Below, piece after piece: positions 8,516-15,048 of a DNA stretch of 64,000 nt (positions are counted from its first letter, which is position 1; each line of letters begins with the position of its first letter). The position numbers and the translations under genes are program-made. The notes beneath the pieces are model-generated. The model was given only the letters and a program-made list of their open reading frames with translations, made no database searches and was not told the DNA's origin. The DNA is taken from the NCBI RefSeq assembly GCF_017571525.1, contig NZ_JAGETY010000018.1:1-64000 (forward strand), read 5' to 3'. The DNA is from Hymenobacter sp. BT559 (GTDB lineage Bacteria; Bacteroidota; Bacteroidia; Cytophagales; Hymenobacteraceae).

Positions 8516-8731
8516 TTAGCGCGAAATGGAAGGCGCGGTGGTCGAATGGGCCGCCGCGCTTTTTTCGTCTTCGCTCAGTTGGTTTTGCAGCTGAAACGTC
8601 ACCTGCTGGCAGTCAGCAAAATGCTTTTCGGCTACGCGCAAAGCGGCTTCTGTGGCGGTAAGGCGCTGGTAAAGGAAGATGATGAGACCCAGCGAAATGG
8701 CTAGGGTGGCAATGAAGAGGATGTTTTTCAT
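8516..8731 (-). CDS. Small single-pass membrane protein with coiled coil
   Basis: The product is 71 aa and unrecognised. After MKN comes one membrane-spanning segment ILFIATLAISLGLIIFLY (residues 4-21), then an Ala/Glu-rich amphipathic stretch (about 25-55) that could form a coiled coil, and a Ser/Thr/Ala tail. The start at 8731 is chosen because earlier in-frame codons lie in the hairpin repeat. It converges with the S9 peptidase. Confidence 0.55.
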   Translation of the reverse strand: MKNILFIATLAISLGLIIFLYQRLTATEAALRVAEKHFADCQQVTFQLQNQLSEDEKSAAAHSTTAPSISR

Positions 8732-8751
8732 GAGAACAAGGCAAAAAAGTA

Positions 8752-8852
8752 AGAACGTCATGCTGAGCTTGTCGAAGCATCTCTGTCGCATCGTTGGGTT
8801 AGTACCCTAGCGGCGCGACAGAGATGCTTCGACAAGCTCAGCATGACGTTCT
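8752..8852. repeat. Long hairpin repeat, copy 2 of the CCCTAGCGGCGC-loop family
   Basis: Perfect 38-base arms (8752-8789 and 8815-8852) surround a 25-base loop that runs into CCCTAGCGGC. The arms match copy 1 except for a C/T change in the GAGC[C/T]TGTCG segment and different bases at the inner end. It lies between the E2 stop and the small membrane protein start. Confidence 0.9.
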
Positions 8853-8874
8853 TTATTAATACAAGCAGCGGCAA

Positions 8875-10356
8875 TTACACCGTCGTGTTCGGGTCGAACT
8901 GCTCGAGGTAATCAGCTACTTTGCGCACAAACATGCCCCCTAGCGAGCCATCGACCACGCGGTGGTCGTAGCTGTGGCTGAGGAACATAAAGTGCCGCAC
9001 GCCGATGAGGTCGCCCTGCGGCGTTTCAATTACGGCGGGCTTCTTCTTAATGGCGCCCACGGCCATAATGGCCACCTGCGGCTGCATGATGATGGGCGTG
9101 CCCATCACGTTGCCAAACGAGCCCACGTTGCTCAGCGTGTATGTGCCGCCTTCGAGGTCTTCGGGCTTGAGCTTGTTTTGGCGAGCGCGGTTGGCGAGGT
9201 CGTTTACCTTCTTGCTCAGGCCGTTGAGATTGAGCTGGTCGGCGTTGTGAATGACCGGTACGATGAGGTTGCCGCTGGGCAGCGCCACCGCCACGCCGAT
9301 GTTGATGTCGCGCTTCTTGATGATGTAGTCGCCATCAATCGACACGTTAATCATCGGGTAGTCCTGAATAGCGCGGGCCACGGCCTGGATGAAGATGGGC
9401 GTAAACGTCAGGTTTTCGCCTTCGCGCTTCTTATAAGCGTCCTTATGCTTGTTGCGCCAGTTCACCAGTTCGGTCACGTCGGCCTCCACGAAGCTCGTGA
9501 CGTGCGGCGAAATCCGCTTCGAGTCCACCATGCGCTGCGCAATCATCTTGCGCATGCGGTCCATCTCTATTAGCTCCTGGTTGCCCGACACCGAGGGAGC
9601 CGGCTTGCTGGCCGGGGCCTGGCCGTTGGAGTTGGGCGCCGCCGGTGCAGGAGCCGCTTTAGCTGCGGGAGCCGCTGCGGGCTGCGGGGCCGGCGCTGCG
9701 GTGGGCGTAGCTTGCGGCGTTGGGGCAGGGCTAGCGGGCGCGGCCTGCGGCGCCGGGGCGGCAGGTGCGGCGGCCGGTTGCAACGACGGCTTGCCGGCCG
9801 CTACGTGGTCCAGAATGTCTTTTTTGGTCACGCGGCCGTCCTGGCCGGTACCGGGAAGGCGCTCCAGGTCGGCCATGCTGATGCCTTCCTCGCGGGCAAT
9901 GCTGAGCACCAGCGGCGAATAGAAGCGGCCTTCCTGCACCGGGTGGGCAGGGCCAGCCGACTCGGGCGCTGAGACGGGGTTGTTGGGACCAGGCAGGTAG
10001 GGCACGTCGGCGTCGCCGGCCGGGGCCTCGTGTAGCGTGCGCACGTCTTCCGCTACCGGTGGGTTGGCGCTGGCTTCTTCGAGGTCGTCGGTGTTCGCGC
10101 TAGGGGCGCTGGCGGCATCGGTTTCGATGCGGGCAATGGGCGCGCCCACAGCCACTACCTGGCCTTCCTGCACCAGTATTTCGGCCAGGACGCCGGCGTG
10201 TAGGGCGGGCACTTCAGTATCGACCTTGTCGGTGGCTACTTCCAGCACCGACTCGTCTTGCTCAATGGTATCGCCAACTTGCTTGAGCCATTTCAGCACG
10301 GTGCCTTCCATGATGGATTCGCCCATCTTGGGCATCGTCATTTCCACTCGGGCCAT
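8875..10356 (-). CDS. 2-oxoacid dehydrogenase complex E2 (dihydrolipoamide acyltransferase)
   Basis: This is the acyltransferase core of a pyruvate, 2-oxoglutarate or branched-chain 2-oxoacid dehydrogenase. One N-terminal lipoyl domain carries Lys44 in EVATDKVDTEVPA. A peripheral subunit-binding domain follows at about 148-190 (YSPLVLSIAREEGISMADL). Then comes an Ala/Pro-rich flexible linker (about 195-255) and the catalytic domain ending in YDHRVVDGSLGG with His465 and Asp469. Length 493 aa is typical. No E1 or E3 gene is next to it, so which complex it serves is open; the single lipoyl domain and sequence style fit Bacteroidetes branched-chain-type E2. Confidence 0.93.
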   Translation of the reverse strand: MARVEMTMPKMGESIMEGTVLKWLKQVGDTIEQDESVLEVATDKVDTEVPALHAGVLAEILVQEGQVVAVGAPIARIETDAASAPSANTDDLEEASANPPVAEDVRTLHEAPAGDADVPYLPGPNNPVSAPESAGPAHPVQEGRFYSPLVLSIAREEGISMADLERLPGTGQDGRVTKKDILDHVAAGKPSLQPAAAPAAPAPQAAPASPAPTPQATPTAAPAPQPAAAPAAKAAPAPAAPNSNGQAPASKPAPSVSGNQELIEMDRMRKMIAQRMVDSKRISPHVTSFVEADVTELVNWRNKHKDAYKKREGENLTFTPIFIQAVARAIQDYPMINVSIDGDYIIKKRDINIGVAVALPSGNLIVPVIHNADQLNLNGLSKKVNDLANRARQNKLKPEDLEGGTYTLSNVGSFGNVMGTPIIMQPQVAIMAVGAIKKKPAVIETPQGDLIGVRHFMFLSHSYDHRVVDGSLGGMFVRKVADYLEQFDPNTTV

Positions 10357-10386
10357 AATTCGGGGGCGGGGTTCTTAAAAAACGTA

Positions 10387-10402
10387 GGGTGGGGTGGGAG
10401 GG
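10387..10402 (+). other. Potential G-quadruplex GGGTGGGGTGGGAGGG
   Basis: Four G-runs of 3-4 bases are separated by single-base loops, a strong G-quadruplex pattern. The G-rich strand is the template strand for the leader of the E2 gene, between its putative -7 element (10415-10422) and its start codon at 10356. Confidence 0.5.
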
Positions 10403-10414
10403 AGTTTCGAGCCG

Positions 10415-10422
10415 CAAAGGTA
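10415..10422 (-). promoter_or_regulatory. -7 element TACCTTTG upstream of the E2 gene
   Basis: Read on the minus strand, TACCTTTGC matches TAnnTTTG and would give a leader of about 55 bases to the E2 start at 10356. The rest of the 276-base gap between 10357 and 10632 contains no recognisable gene. Confidence 0.45.
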
Positions 10423-10632
10423 GTCAGAAGCCCAACGCCCCCGCGCCGGCCGGGTTTCAATCGGCACAATCGCGGCGTTGGTCGGGGTTAAGAGGGAATA
10501 GGGCAGAAGCAGGCCGCTAGGCCACTTTTTCGGCCACGCATTTGCAAAGGGATACTCAACCAGCCGATGGCACTAGGCTACCGGCGCGGCTGGGTTCGCT
10601 TTCTTTTCAACGACTTTTTCTTTTCCAAGGCC

Positions 10633-11037
10633 ATGAAATCCTTCCTCTTTGCCGCTCTCGCTACCGCTAGCCTGCTTACCAGCACCGGTGCCTTTGCCGC
10701 TCCTTTCAACAACCACGACCGCGACGACCGCCGCTACGAGCAGCAGCGCCCCGGCGACCGCGATTTCAACCACGGCTACGAGCGCCGCCACCGCGTGGCC
10801 CGCGAAGAAATAGCCCGCTACGAAGCCCAGCAACACCACGATAACGACCGCCGCGACAATGACCGTGGCCGCGACGACCACTTCGACCGCAGCCAGAACT
10901 ACGGCTTCGACCGCGACCACCGCGTGACCCAGAACGAGCGCCGCGACTGGGAACGCGGCCACAACTACGGCTACGCCCAAAACCACCGCGTGACGCCCCA
11001 GGAGCGCGCTCGCTGGGAAGCCCAGTACCGCCGCTAG
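10633..11037 (+). CDS. Secreted Asp/Arg/His-rich repeat protein
   Basis: I do not recognise a named family. The start at 10633 gives a clear signal peptide MKSFLFAALATASLLTSTGAF, with cleavage near AFA-AP. The 111-residue mature part is very hydrophilic and built around three imperfect repeats at about residues 45-66, 89-108 and 111-131. Their shared pattern is [DN]-x-G-[YF]-x3-HRV-x3-E-x3-[WY]-E. The linkers are Asp/Arg-rich. This composition suits a periplasmic or outer-membrane-associated polyelectrolyte. The next gene on the strand also encodes a small exported protein. Confidence 0.7.
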   Translation: MKSFLFAALATASLLTSTGAFAAPFNNHDRDDRRYEQQRPGDRDFNHGYERRHRVAREEIARYEAQQHHDNDRRDNDRGRDDHFDRSQNYGFDRDHRVTQNERRDWERGHNYGYAQNHRVTPQERARWEAQYRR

Positions 11038-11128
11038 CCCTTAAACTTCTCCGCCAGGCCGGCCTCTAACACCGCACGAAGCCGACTTGACGTTTTCTTC
11101 TTATCTATTATTTTTTTGTACTGACCCC

Positions 11129-11590
11129 ATGAAAAAGTTTTTGCTGCCCCTGCTGGCCCTTGCACTTTCGGCCACGGCTGCCTCGGCCCAAACTGCCCCT
11201 GACCAGGCCGGCGGCCGCCCCCGATTCACGCCCGAAGCTATGGCGGCCCGCCAAACCGAGGGCCTCACCAAAGAGCTAGGCCTTAGCGCCGACCAGGCGG
11301 CCAAGGTGCAGCCCATCTTGCTGGCCCGCAGCCAGGAAATGATGGCCATGCGTGAGCAGATGCGCGCCGGCACCGCCGACCGCGACCAGCTGCGCACCCA
11401 AATGCAAGCCAACCGCGCCAAATACGACGACCAGCTCAAGGCCATTCTTACCCCCGACCAGTTTGCCCAGATGCAAACGCTCGAAGCCAACCGCCGCCAG
11501 CGCGGCGGCCCCGGCGCCATGCAGCCCCAAGATGGCAAAGTGAAGGAAAAGGACGGCAAGGTGAAAATCAAGACCAAAACCGACGCCTAA
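11129..11590 (+). CDS. Spy/CpxP-like (LTXXQ-type) periplasmic protein
   Basis: The 153-aa product has a signal peptide (MKKFLLPLLALALSATAASA), supporting the Met at 11129. The mature part is helical and rich in Gln, Met, Arg and Ala. Two related motifs, LTKELGLSADQAAKV and LKAILTPDQFAQMQTLEA, resemble the LTxxQ motifs of Spy/CpxP-like chaperones. The C-terminus is a Lys/Asp tail with repeated GKVK. A role in periplasmic protein holding or envelope stress is inferred from the fold pattern only. Confidence 0.7.
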   Translation: MKKFLLPLLALALSATAASAQTAPDQAGGRPRFTPEAMAARQTEGLTKELGLSADQAAKVQPILLARSQEMMAMREQMRAGTADRDQLRTQMQANRAKYDDQLKAILTPDQFAQMQTLEANRRQRGGPGAMQPQDGKVKEKDGKVKIKTKTDA

Positions 11591-11614
11591 CCTGGTAGCC
11601 ACTAGGTACAAAGC

Positions 11615-11646
11615 AAAAAGCCCCGGCCTACCGCCGGGGCTTTTTG
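11615..11646. terminator. Bidirectional terminator
   Basis: AAAAAGCCCCGG and CCGGGGCTTTTT form a perfect stem around CCTACCG, with A and T runs on both sides. It serves both the Spy-like gene and the convergent small gene at 11656-11958. Confidence 0.85.
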
Positions 11647-11655
11647 CTGACTATG

Positions 11656-11958
11656 CTAAAAAATGCCGCTGGTGTGCTTGCGCCCGCCGCGGTGTGGATG
11701 CGGGCGGTTTTGGTGGCGGGCCAGCGCCGAGCGCCGGTTGCCCGAGTGCAGGAAGCTGAAGAGCCCCTCGCCATCGTTGCGGCTGTGGTTGCGGTAGGTT
11801 TTGTTGATGTGGGTGTAGTCGCCGGGCAGCTTGCGCTGGCCGTGGCGCTCGGGCTGCGATAGCCAAAAGGGCCAGCTGGCATGGCTAGGGGCAGCAGTGG
11901 CTGGCGCGGCCGGGACGAGTAGCCCCAGCAGGCAGGCAAAAAGGGCAATTCGTACCAT
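11656..11958 (-). CDS. Small secreted basic protein, unknown function
   Basis: Three overlapping frames are open here on the minus strand. This one is preferred because from the Met at 11958 it begins with a convincing signal peptide, MVRIALFACLLGLLVPAAPA, cleaved near TAA. The mature 75 or so residues are rich in His, Arg, Asn and Ser (RNHSRNDGEGLFSFLHSGNR) with no motif I recognise. His/Arg content could suit metal or nucleic acid binding, but that is a guess. It converges with the Spy-like gene. Confidence 0.55.
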   Translation of the reverse strand: MVRIALFACLLGLLVPAAPATAAPSHASWPFWLSQPERHGQRKLPGDYTHINKTYRNHSRNDGEGLFSFLHSGNRRSALARHQNRPHPHRGGRKHTSGIF

Positions 11959-12167
11959 GTACTTGTGCGGAGAAAAGTTGGCAAGCGTGGTGTCGGCACC
12001 ACGAGCAGCGCCCTGCTGCTGCCCTCTAAACTGCCGAAGGTGCCGAAATAGTACGTGCGGCCCACTTTGGCTAGACGCTCGCCCCGTTTGCTTCGACCAA
12101 TTACCGTTTGCAGTCGCCCTTTCATGGCGTCGATTGTGGGCGGAGCGAAAGGCCCGGTTCCCGGGAG

Positions 12168-12228
12168 GGCTAGCCACAAAAAAAGGCCGCTGCCCTAACC
12201 AGGGCAGCGGCCTTTTTTGTGGCTAGCC
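12168..12228. terminator. Very long bidirectional terminator hairpin
   Basis: A 29-base arm and a 28-base arm pair perfectly apart from one extra A, around the loop AACC. The stem carries GGCCGCTGCCCT flanked by A7 and T6 runs and outer GGCTAGCC ends. It lies just after the stop of the beta-barrel gene (12236) and could stop transcription in both directions. Confidence 0.85.
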
Positions 12229-12235
12229 AGGGCGC

Positions 12236-12925
12236 TTATTTGCCGCCTAGCAGCACGCCCACATAAGCCTGGAAAGCCGAGTTGCGCGCATTTTTGAAGT
12301 CGTTGTTGCTGTAGCCATCCTTGGCAAAGTCGGTGAAGGCGCCGTTGTAGCGCACACCCAGCAAGAAGCCCTGGCTCGACTGAAAGCCGATGCCACCTAC
12401 GTAGCCGAGCTCGTTGCGGTTCACGTTGGTGAGGTCGGTGGTACCGGAGCCGGCGTTGCCCACCGTAGAAGGCGTAGTGGCGTTAGGCGACTGATAAGTC
12501 TGCGTGCGGTCGGTCGAGATGTTCATCAGGTAGCTGTACTGCGGGCCTACTTCGAAGAAGACGCCGCTTACCTTCAGGCGCACCAGCACGGGCACGTCGA
12601 GGTAGTCGTAGCGCACGTTGCCGGTGTTGCGGTAGGTGCCAAGCGCGGTGGTGTACGACTGGTCGGCGTACTTAAAGCCCTTTTGCGAATACAGCACCTC
12701 GGGCTGAATTGACACCAAGTCATTGGCCAGGCCAAAGTTGAGCATCACCCCGCCATGAAAGCCAAGGCGGTTATTGTACTGGCTCTGGTTGACGAGGTCG
12801 CCCGAGAGGTTTGAGAGGTTGGCACCGGCCTTCACGCCGAAGCGAACAGACTGGGCGTGGGCCGAAGGCGCCGCGGCGAGGGCTAGCAGAGCGGCCCCGG
12901 CCGCCAGGGAAAGGAGTTTTGCCAT
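12236..12925 (-). CDS. Outer-membrane beta-barrel protein (PorT-like porin family)
   Basis: The 229-aa product has a signal peptide ending ALAAAPSAHA and then FGVKAGANLSNLSGD, a start typical of Bacteroidetes OMP_b-brl_2 proteins. Alternating hydrophobic and polar residues through the chain indicate about eight transmembrane strands (SIQPEVLYSQKGFKY, YLDVPVLVRLKVSGVFFEVGPQYSYLM, LGYVGGIGFQSSQGFLLGVRYN). The last strand is AFQAYVGVLLGGK. It should sit in the outer membrane; no ligand can be inferred. It is monocistronic. Confidence 0.88.
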   Translation of the reverse strand: MAKLLSLAAGAALLALAAAPSAHAQSVRFGVKAGANLSNLSGDLVNQSQYNNRLGFHGGVMLNFGLANDLVSIQPEVLYSQKGFKYADQSYTTALGTYRNTGNVRYDYLDVPVLVRLKVSGVFFEVGPQYSYLMNISTDRTQTYQSPNATTPSTVGNAGSGTTDLTNVNRNELGYVGGIGFQSSQGFLLGVRYNGAFTDFAKDGYSNNDFKNARNSAFQAYVGVLLGGK

Positions 12926-13085
12926 AAGATAGAATAACTAAAAATGGGTAACAGAGCATACGCGCAACGGCGCACGCCTGGTTTTTGCCCACCAACAACT
13001 GCGCCAATTGGGGCCTGGTGCACTTCAAAAAATAACCCCGGCCGCGCTACGCCCGTCTAGCCACGCAGTTACAGTTTCGGTGCCC

Positions 13086-13395
13086 ATGAGCCTTTGGCAA
13101 ATTATTCAACGCCTGCTGCCCTTCGTGCGGCCCTCCCGCCGCCAGCCTCAACGCCATCAAGCAGGGCCGCACGGTGGTCATCATCTCCCACAGCCTCGCC
13201 TAAATTGTGGACTCCGACTGCATCTGCATGATGAAAAAAGGCGAAATGGTGGAAGGCGGCACCCACCTGCAACTCTATGAAAAACGCGGCACCTACCGCA
13301 AGATTTTCGACGCCTCGGCGCGCAGCCTAAACATCGAGAACCTAGCCAAGACCATGGCTGACGCTGGGGATGAGGTGCTGGATACGGCGCTGTAG
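13086..13395 (+). pseudogene. Collapsed ABC transporter (permease-ATPase) pseudogene
   Basis: The frame from ATG 13086 gives MSLWQIIQRLLPFVRPSRRQ, a typical start of a fused ABC exporter. After about 20 codons it jumps, in another frame, to the far C-terminus of the ATPase domain: LNAIKQGRTVVIISHSLA, which includes the H-loop region. A stop TAA at 13201 stands where related proteins have Gln, then IVDSDCICMMKKGEMVEGG and a C-terminal tail to 13395. Walker A, the ABC signature and the membrane domain are all missing. An internal deletion of over 1 kb plus a nonsense change explains the layout. Confidence 0.75.
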
Positions 13396-13416
13396 CTTAC
13401 CTCTACACTCTACACA

Positions 13417-13971
13417 TTAGGGTAAGCTGACGCTGTGTAGCGGTAAATATGTGCGAAGCGGTACTCCTAGATACTCAGCGGTGGCGCGTGCAAGCTGCAA
13501 GGTGGCAGGCAATTCGTCGAGCGAATAATGCCCAACAATAAGTCCATTAACGGAATCAGCTACTGACAGCAGTATCACTGCCTCTTCGTAGCGAGTAGCT
13601 GACGTATCCCATTGACCCCAACTAGTGCGGCTAGGCGCAGGTCCGCTACCCATGTGAGAAAAGGACTTTACCGTTACGCCTACTATCTTGGGTAGCGGCT
13701 GCCAACTGCCTAAATGCAAGTTGCCCCAGCCATAATAAGCACGGGTGAACTGCTTGTCGGAACTGATTTCTTGGCCCGAATGGCTAGAACAGTAGATTAG
13801 CCAGATTAATAAGCCAATGCTTAACGCCGCTAATCCTGACATACCTGCTGCCGCTAAAAAGGCTGTGAGTAGCAGTGCAGGTACTAGACCGAGGAAATAA
13901 TTTAAGCTAGGGCGTGTAATAGGTAAATCCATCAGAAAAGGCAAGCTACTCAGAACTAGCCAATGATGCAA
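13417..13971 (-). CDS. Membrane protein of unknown function
   Basis: The product is 184 aa from the first Met, or 171 aa if the Met at 13932 is used; either is possible. Two close hydrophobic segments cover about residues 24-62 (FLGLVPALLLTAFLAAAG and LAALSIGLLIWLIY). The rest is soluble, without a motif I recognise, and includes YYGWGNLHLGSWQPLPKIVG and a Leu/Ala-rich end. Base composition is more balanced than in the GC-rich neighbours. It lies beside the ABC pseudogene and downstream of the phenylacetate cluster, in a spot that looks subject to gene turnover. Confidence 0.6.
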   Translation of the reverse strand: MHHWLVLSSLPFLMDLPITRPSLNYFLGLVPALLLTAFLAAAGMSGLAALSIGLLIWLIYCSSHSGQEISSDKQFTRAYYGWGNLHLGSWQPLPKIVGVTVKSFSHMGSGPAPSRTSWGQWDTSATRYEEAVILLSVADSVNGLIVGHYSLDELPATLQLARATAEYLGVPLRTYLPLHSVSLP

Positions 13972-13998
13972 TGAAGTTGACTGCGCTATAACCGTAAA

Positions 13999-14754
13999 TT
14001 ACCCAATGGCCGCCCGCGTAAACTCCGAGAGCACCAGCCGGCCGCTGATGGCGGCGCGCTCCACGAGTAGCTTGTCCCAGTGCCCGGTACCGGCCCAGAG
14101 CACTTGCTTTAGCTCGCGCATGGCGTCGGGCGAGGAGACGGCCAGGCGCTGGGCCAGGGCTTGCACGGCCGCGTCGAGGCTAGCCAGGTCGGGTAGTACC
14201 TCGGCGTAGAGGCCGTGGCTGGCGGCCCACTCGGCCGAGCGGAACTCGGTGGCAGCAATGGCGAGCTGGCCGAAGGCCGAGGTGCCGATTTTGCGCTCCA
14301 CGGCCGGGCCGACCACGAAGGGGCCGATACCCACCGCTAGCTCGCTGAGCTTGATGGCGGCGTGGGTGGTGGCCAGGCAGTAATCGGTAGCGGCGGCTAG
14401 CCCTACGCCGCCGCCCACGGCCTTGCCCTGCACCCGCCCGATAATGAGCTTGGGACAGGTGCGACAGGCGTTGATAACGTGCGCAAAGCCGGAGAAAAAC
14501 GCTAGGCCCTGCGCCGCATCGGCCACGGCACGCAGCTCGTCGAAGCTGGCGCCAGCGCAAAACGTGCGCTCGCCCTCGCTTTGCAGGATGATGACTTTGG
14601 TAGCGGCGTCTTGGCCCTTTTCGGTGATGGTGCGGGCTAGCTGGGCCAGAATGGCGCTGGGCAGCGAATTATGGGCCGGGTGGAAAAAGGTGATGGTGGT
14701 GATGCCCGCAGCATCGGTAGCGGCCGTGACGTGGCCAGCAGTGAGGTTGCTCAT
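13999..14754 (-). CDS. Enoyl-CoA hydratase/isomerase family protein of the paa cluster
   Basis: This is a 251-aa crotonase-fold protein. The oxyanion-hole segments are visible as ERTFCAGASFDEL (about 62-74) and KAVGGGVGLAAATDYCL (about 110-126). The first catalytic Glu of classical hydratases, normally in GGGCELA, is replaced (GGGVGLA), while the second is present in IKLSELAVGIGPF. It is the last gene of the paa run, 33 bases after the DUF7660 gene. It most likely takes the place of PaaF (2,3-dehydroadipyl-CoA hydratase), but the missing Glu makes plain hydration uncertain. Confidence 0.85.
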   Translation of the reverse strand: MSNLTAGHVTAATDAAGITTITFFHPAHNSLPSAILAQLARTITEKGQDAATKVIILQSEGERTFCAGASFDELRAVADAAQGLAFFSGFAHVINACRTCPKLIIGRVQGKAVGGGVGLAAATDYCLATTHAAIKLSELAVGIGPFVVGPAVERKIGTSAFGQLAIAATEFRSAEWAASHGLYAEVLPDLASLDAAVQALAQRLAVSSPDAMRELKQVLWAGTGHWDKLLVERAAISGRLVLSEFTRAAIG

Positions 14755-14787
14755 ATAAGTGTTACGGAAAAGAAGGTCGAATACAGA

Positions 14788-15045
14788 CTACTCGTATACC
14801 CGGGCACCTCTCATAATATCGGCAAAGACTTGCCAATGGGCTTCATTGGCATTTATCGATTGGTCAGTATTGTCGTAATAGCCTTGAATGTCTTCGGCGT
14901 AGCTATGCATAGCAGCTAGAAAATCAGCCAAGGTCTTGTTCTCCCATCTGATAGGATTGCAGACCAAGTCCTGTTGTAGCAGCGCCAAAAAAGCAACGAA
15001 AGATGCGCGACTATTTACGGGAAGGGCGTCCACGTTATCACTCAT
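14788..15045 (-). CDS. DUF7660-like small protein inside the paa operon
   Basis: The 85-aa product matches the pattern I associate with DUF7660: SFVAFLALLQQDL, then WENKTLADFLAAMHSYAED, GYYDN, and a C-terminal WQVFADIMRGARVYE. It is acidic and soluble without a signal peptide. Its function is unknown. It starts three bases after the paaZ stop and precedes the crotonase gene, so it is almost certainly cotranscribed. Its GC content is lower than that of its neighbours, which suggests insertion into an existing operon. Confidence 0.7.
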   Translation of the reverse strand: MSDNVDALPVNSRASFVAFLALLQQDLVCNPIRWENKTLADFLAAMHSYAEDIQGYYDNTDQSINANEAHWQVFADIMRGARVYE

Positions 15046-15048
15046 CGC

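Noticed and set aside
11628..12226. Alternative overlapping frames on both strands around the small secreted gene
   Set aside because: Only the frame from 11958 has a signal peptide; the others run through the long terminator or lack any protein-like pattern.
12771..13028. Minus-strand frame overlapping the beta-barrel N-terminus
   Set aside because: Arg/Pro-rich shadow of the signal peptide region, without its own plausible start.
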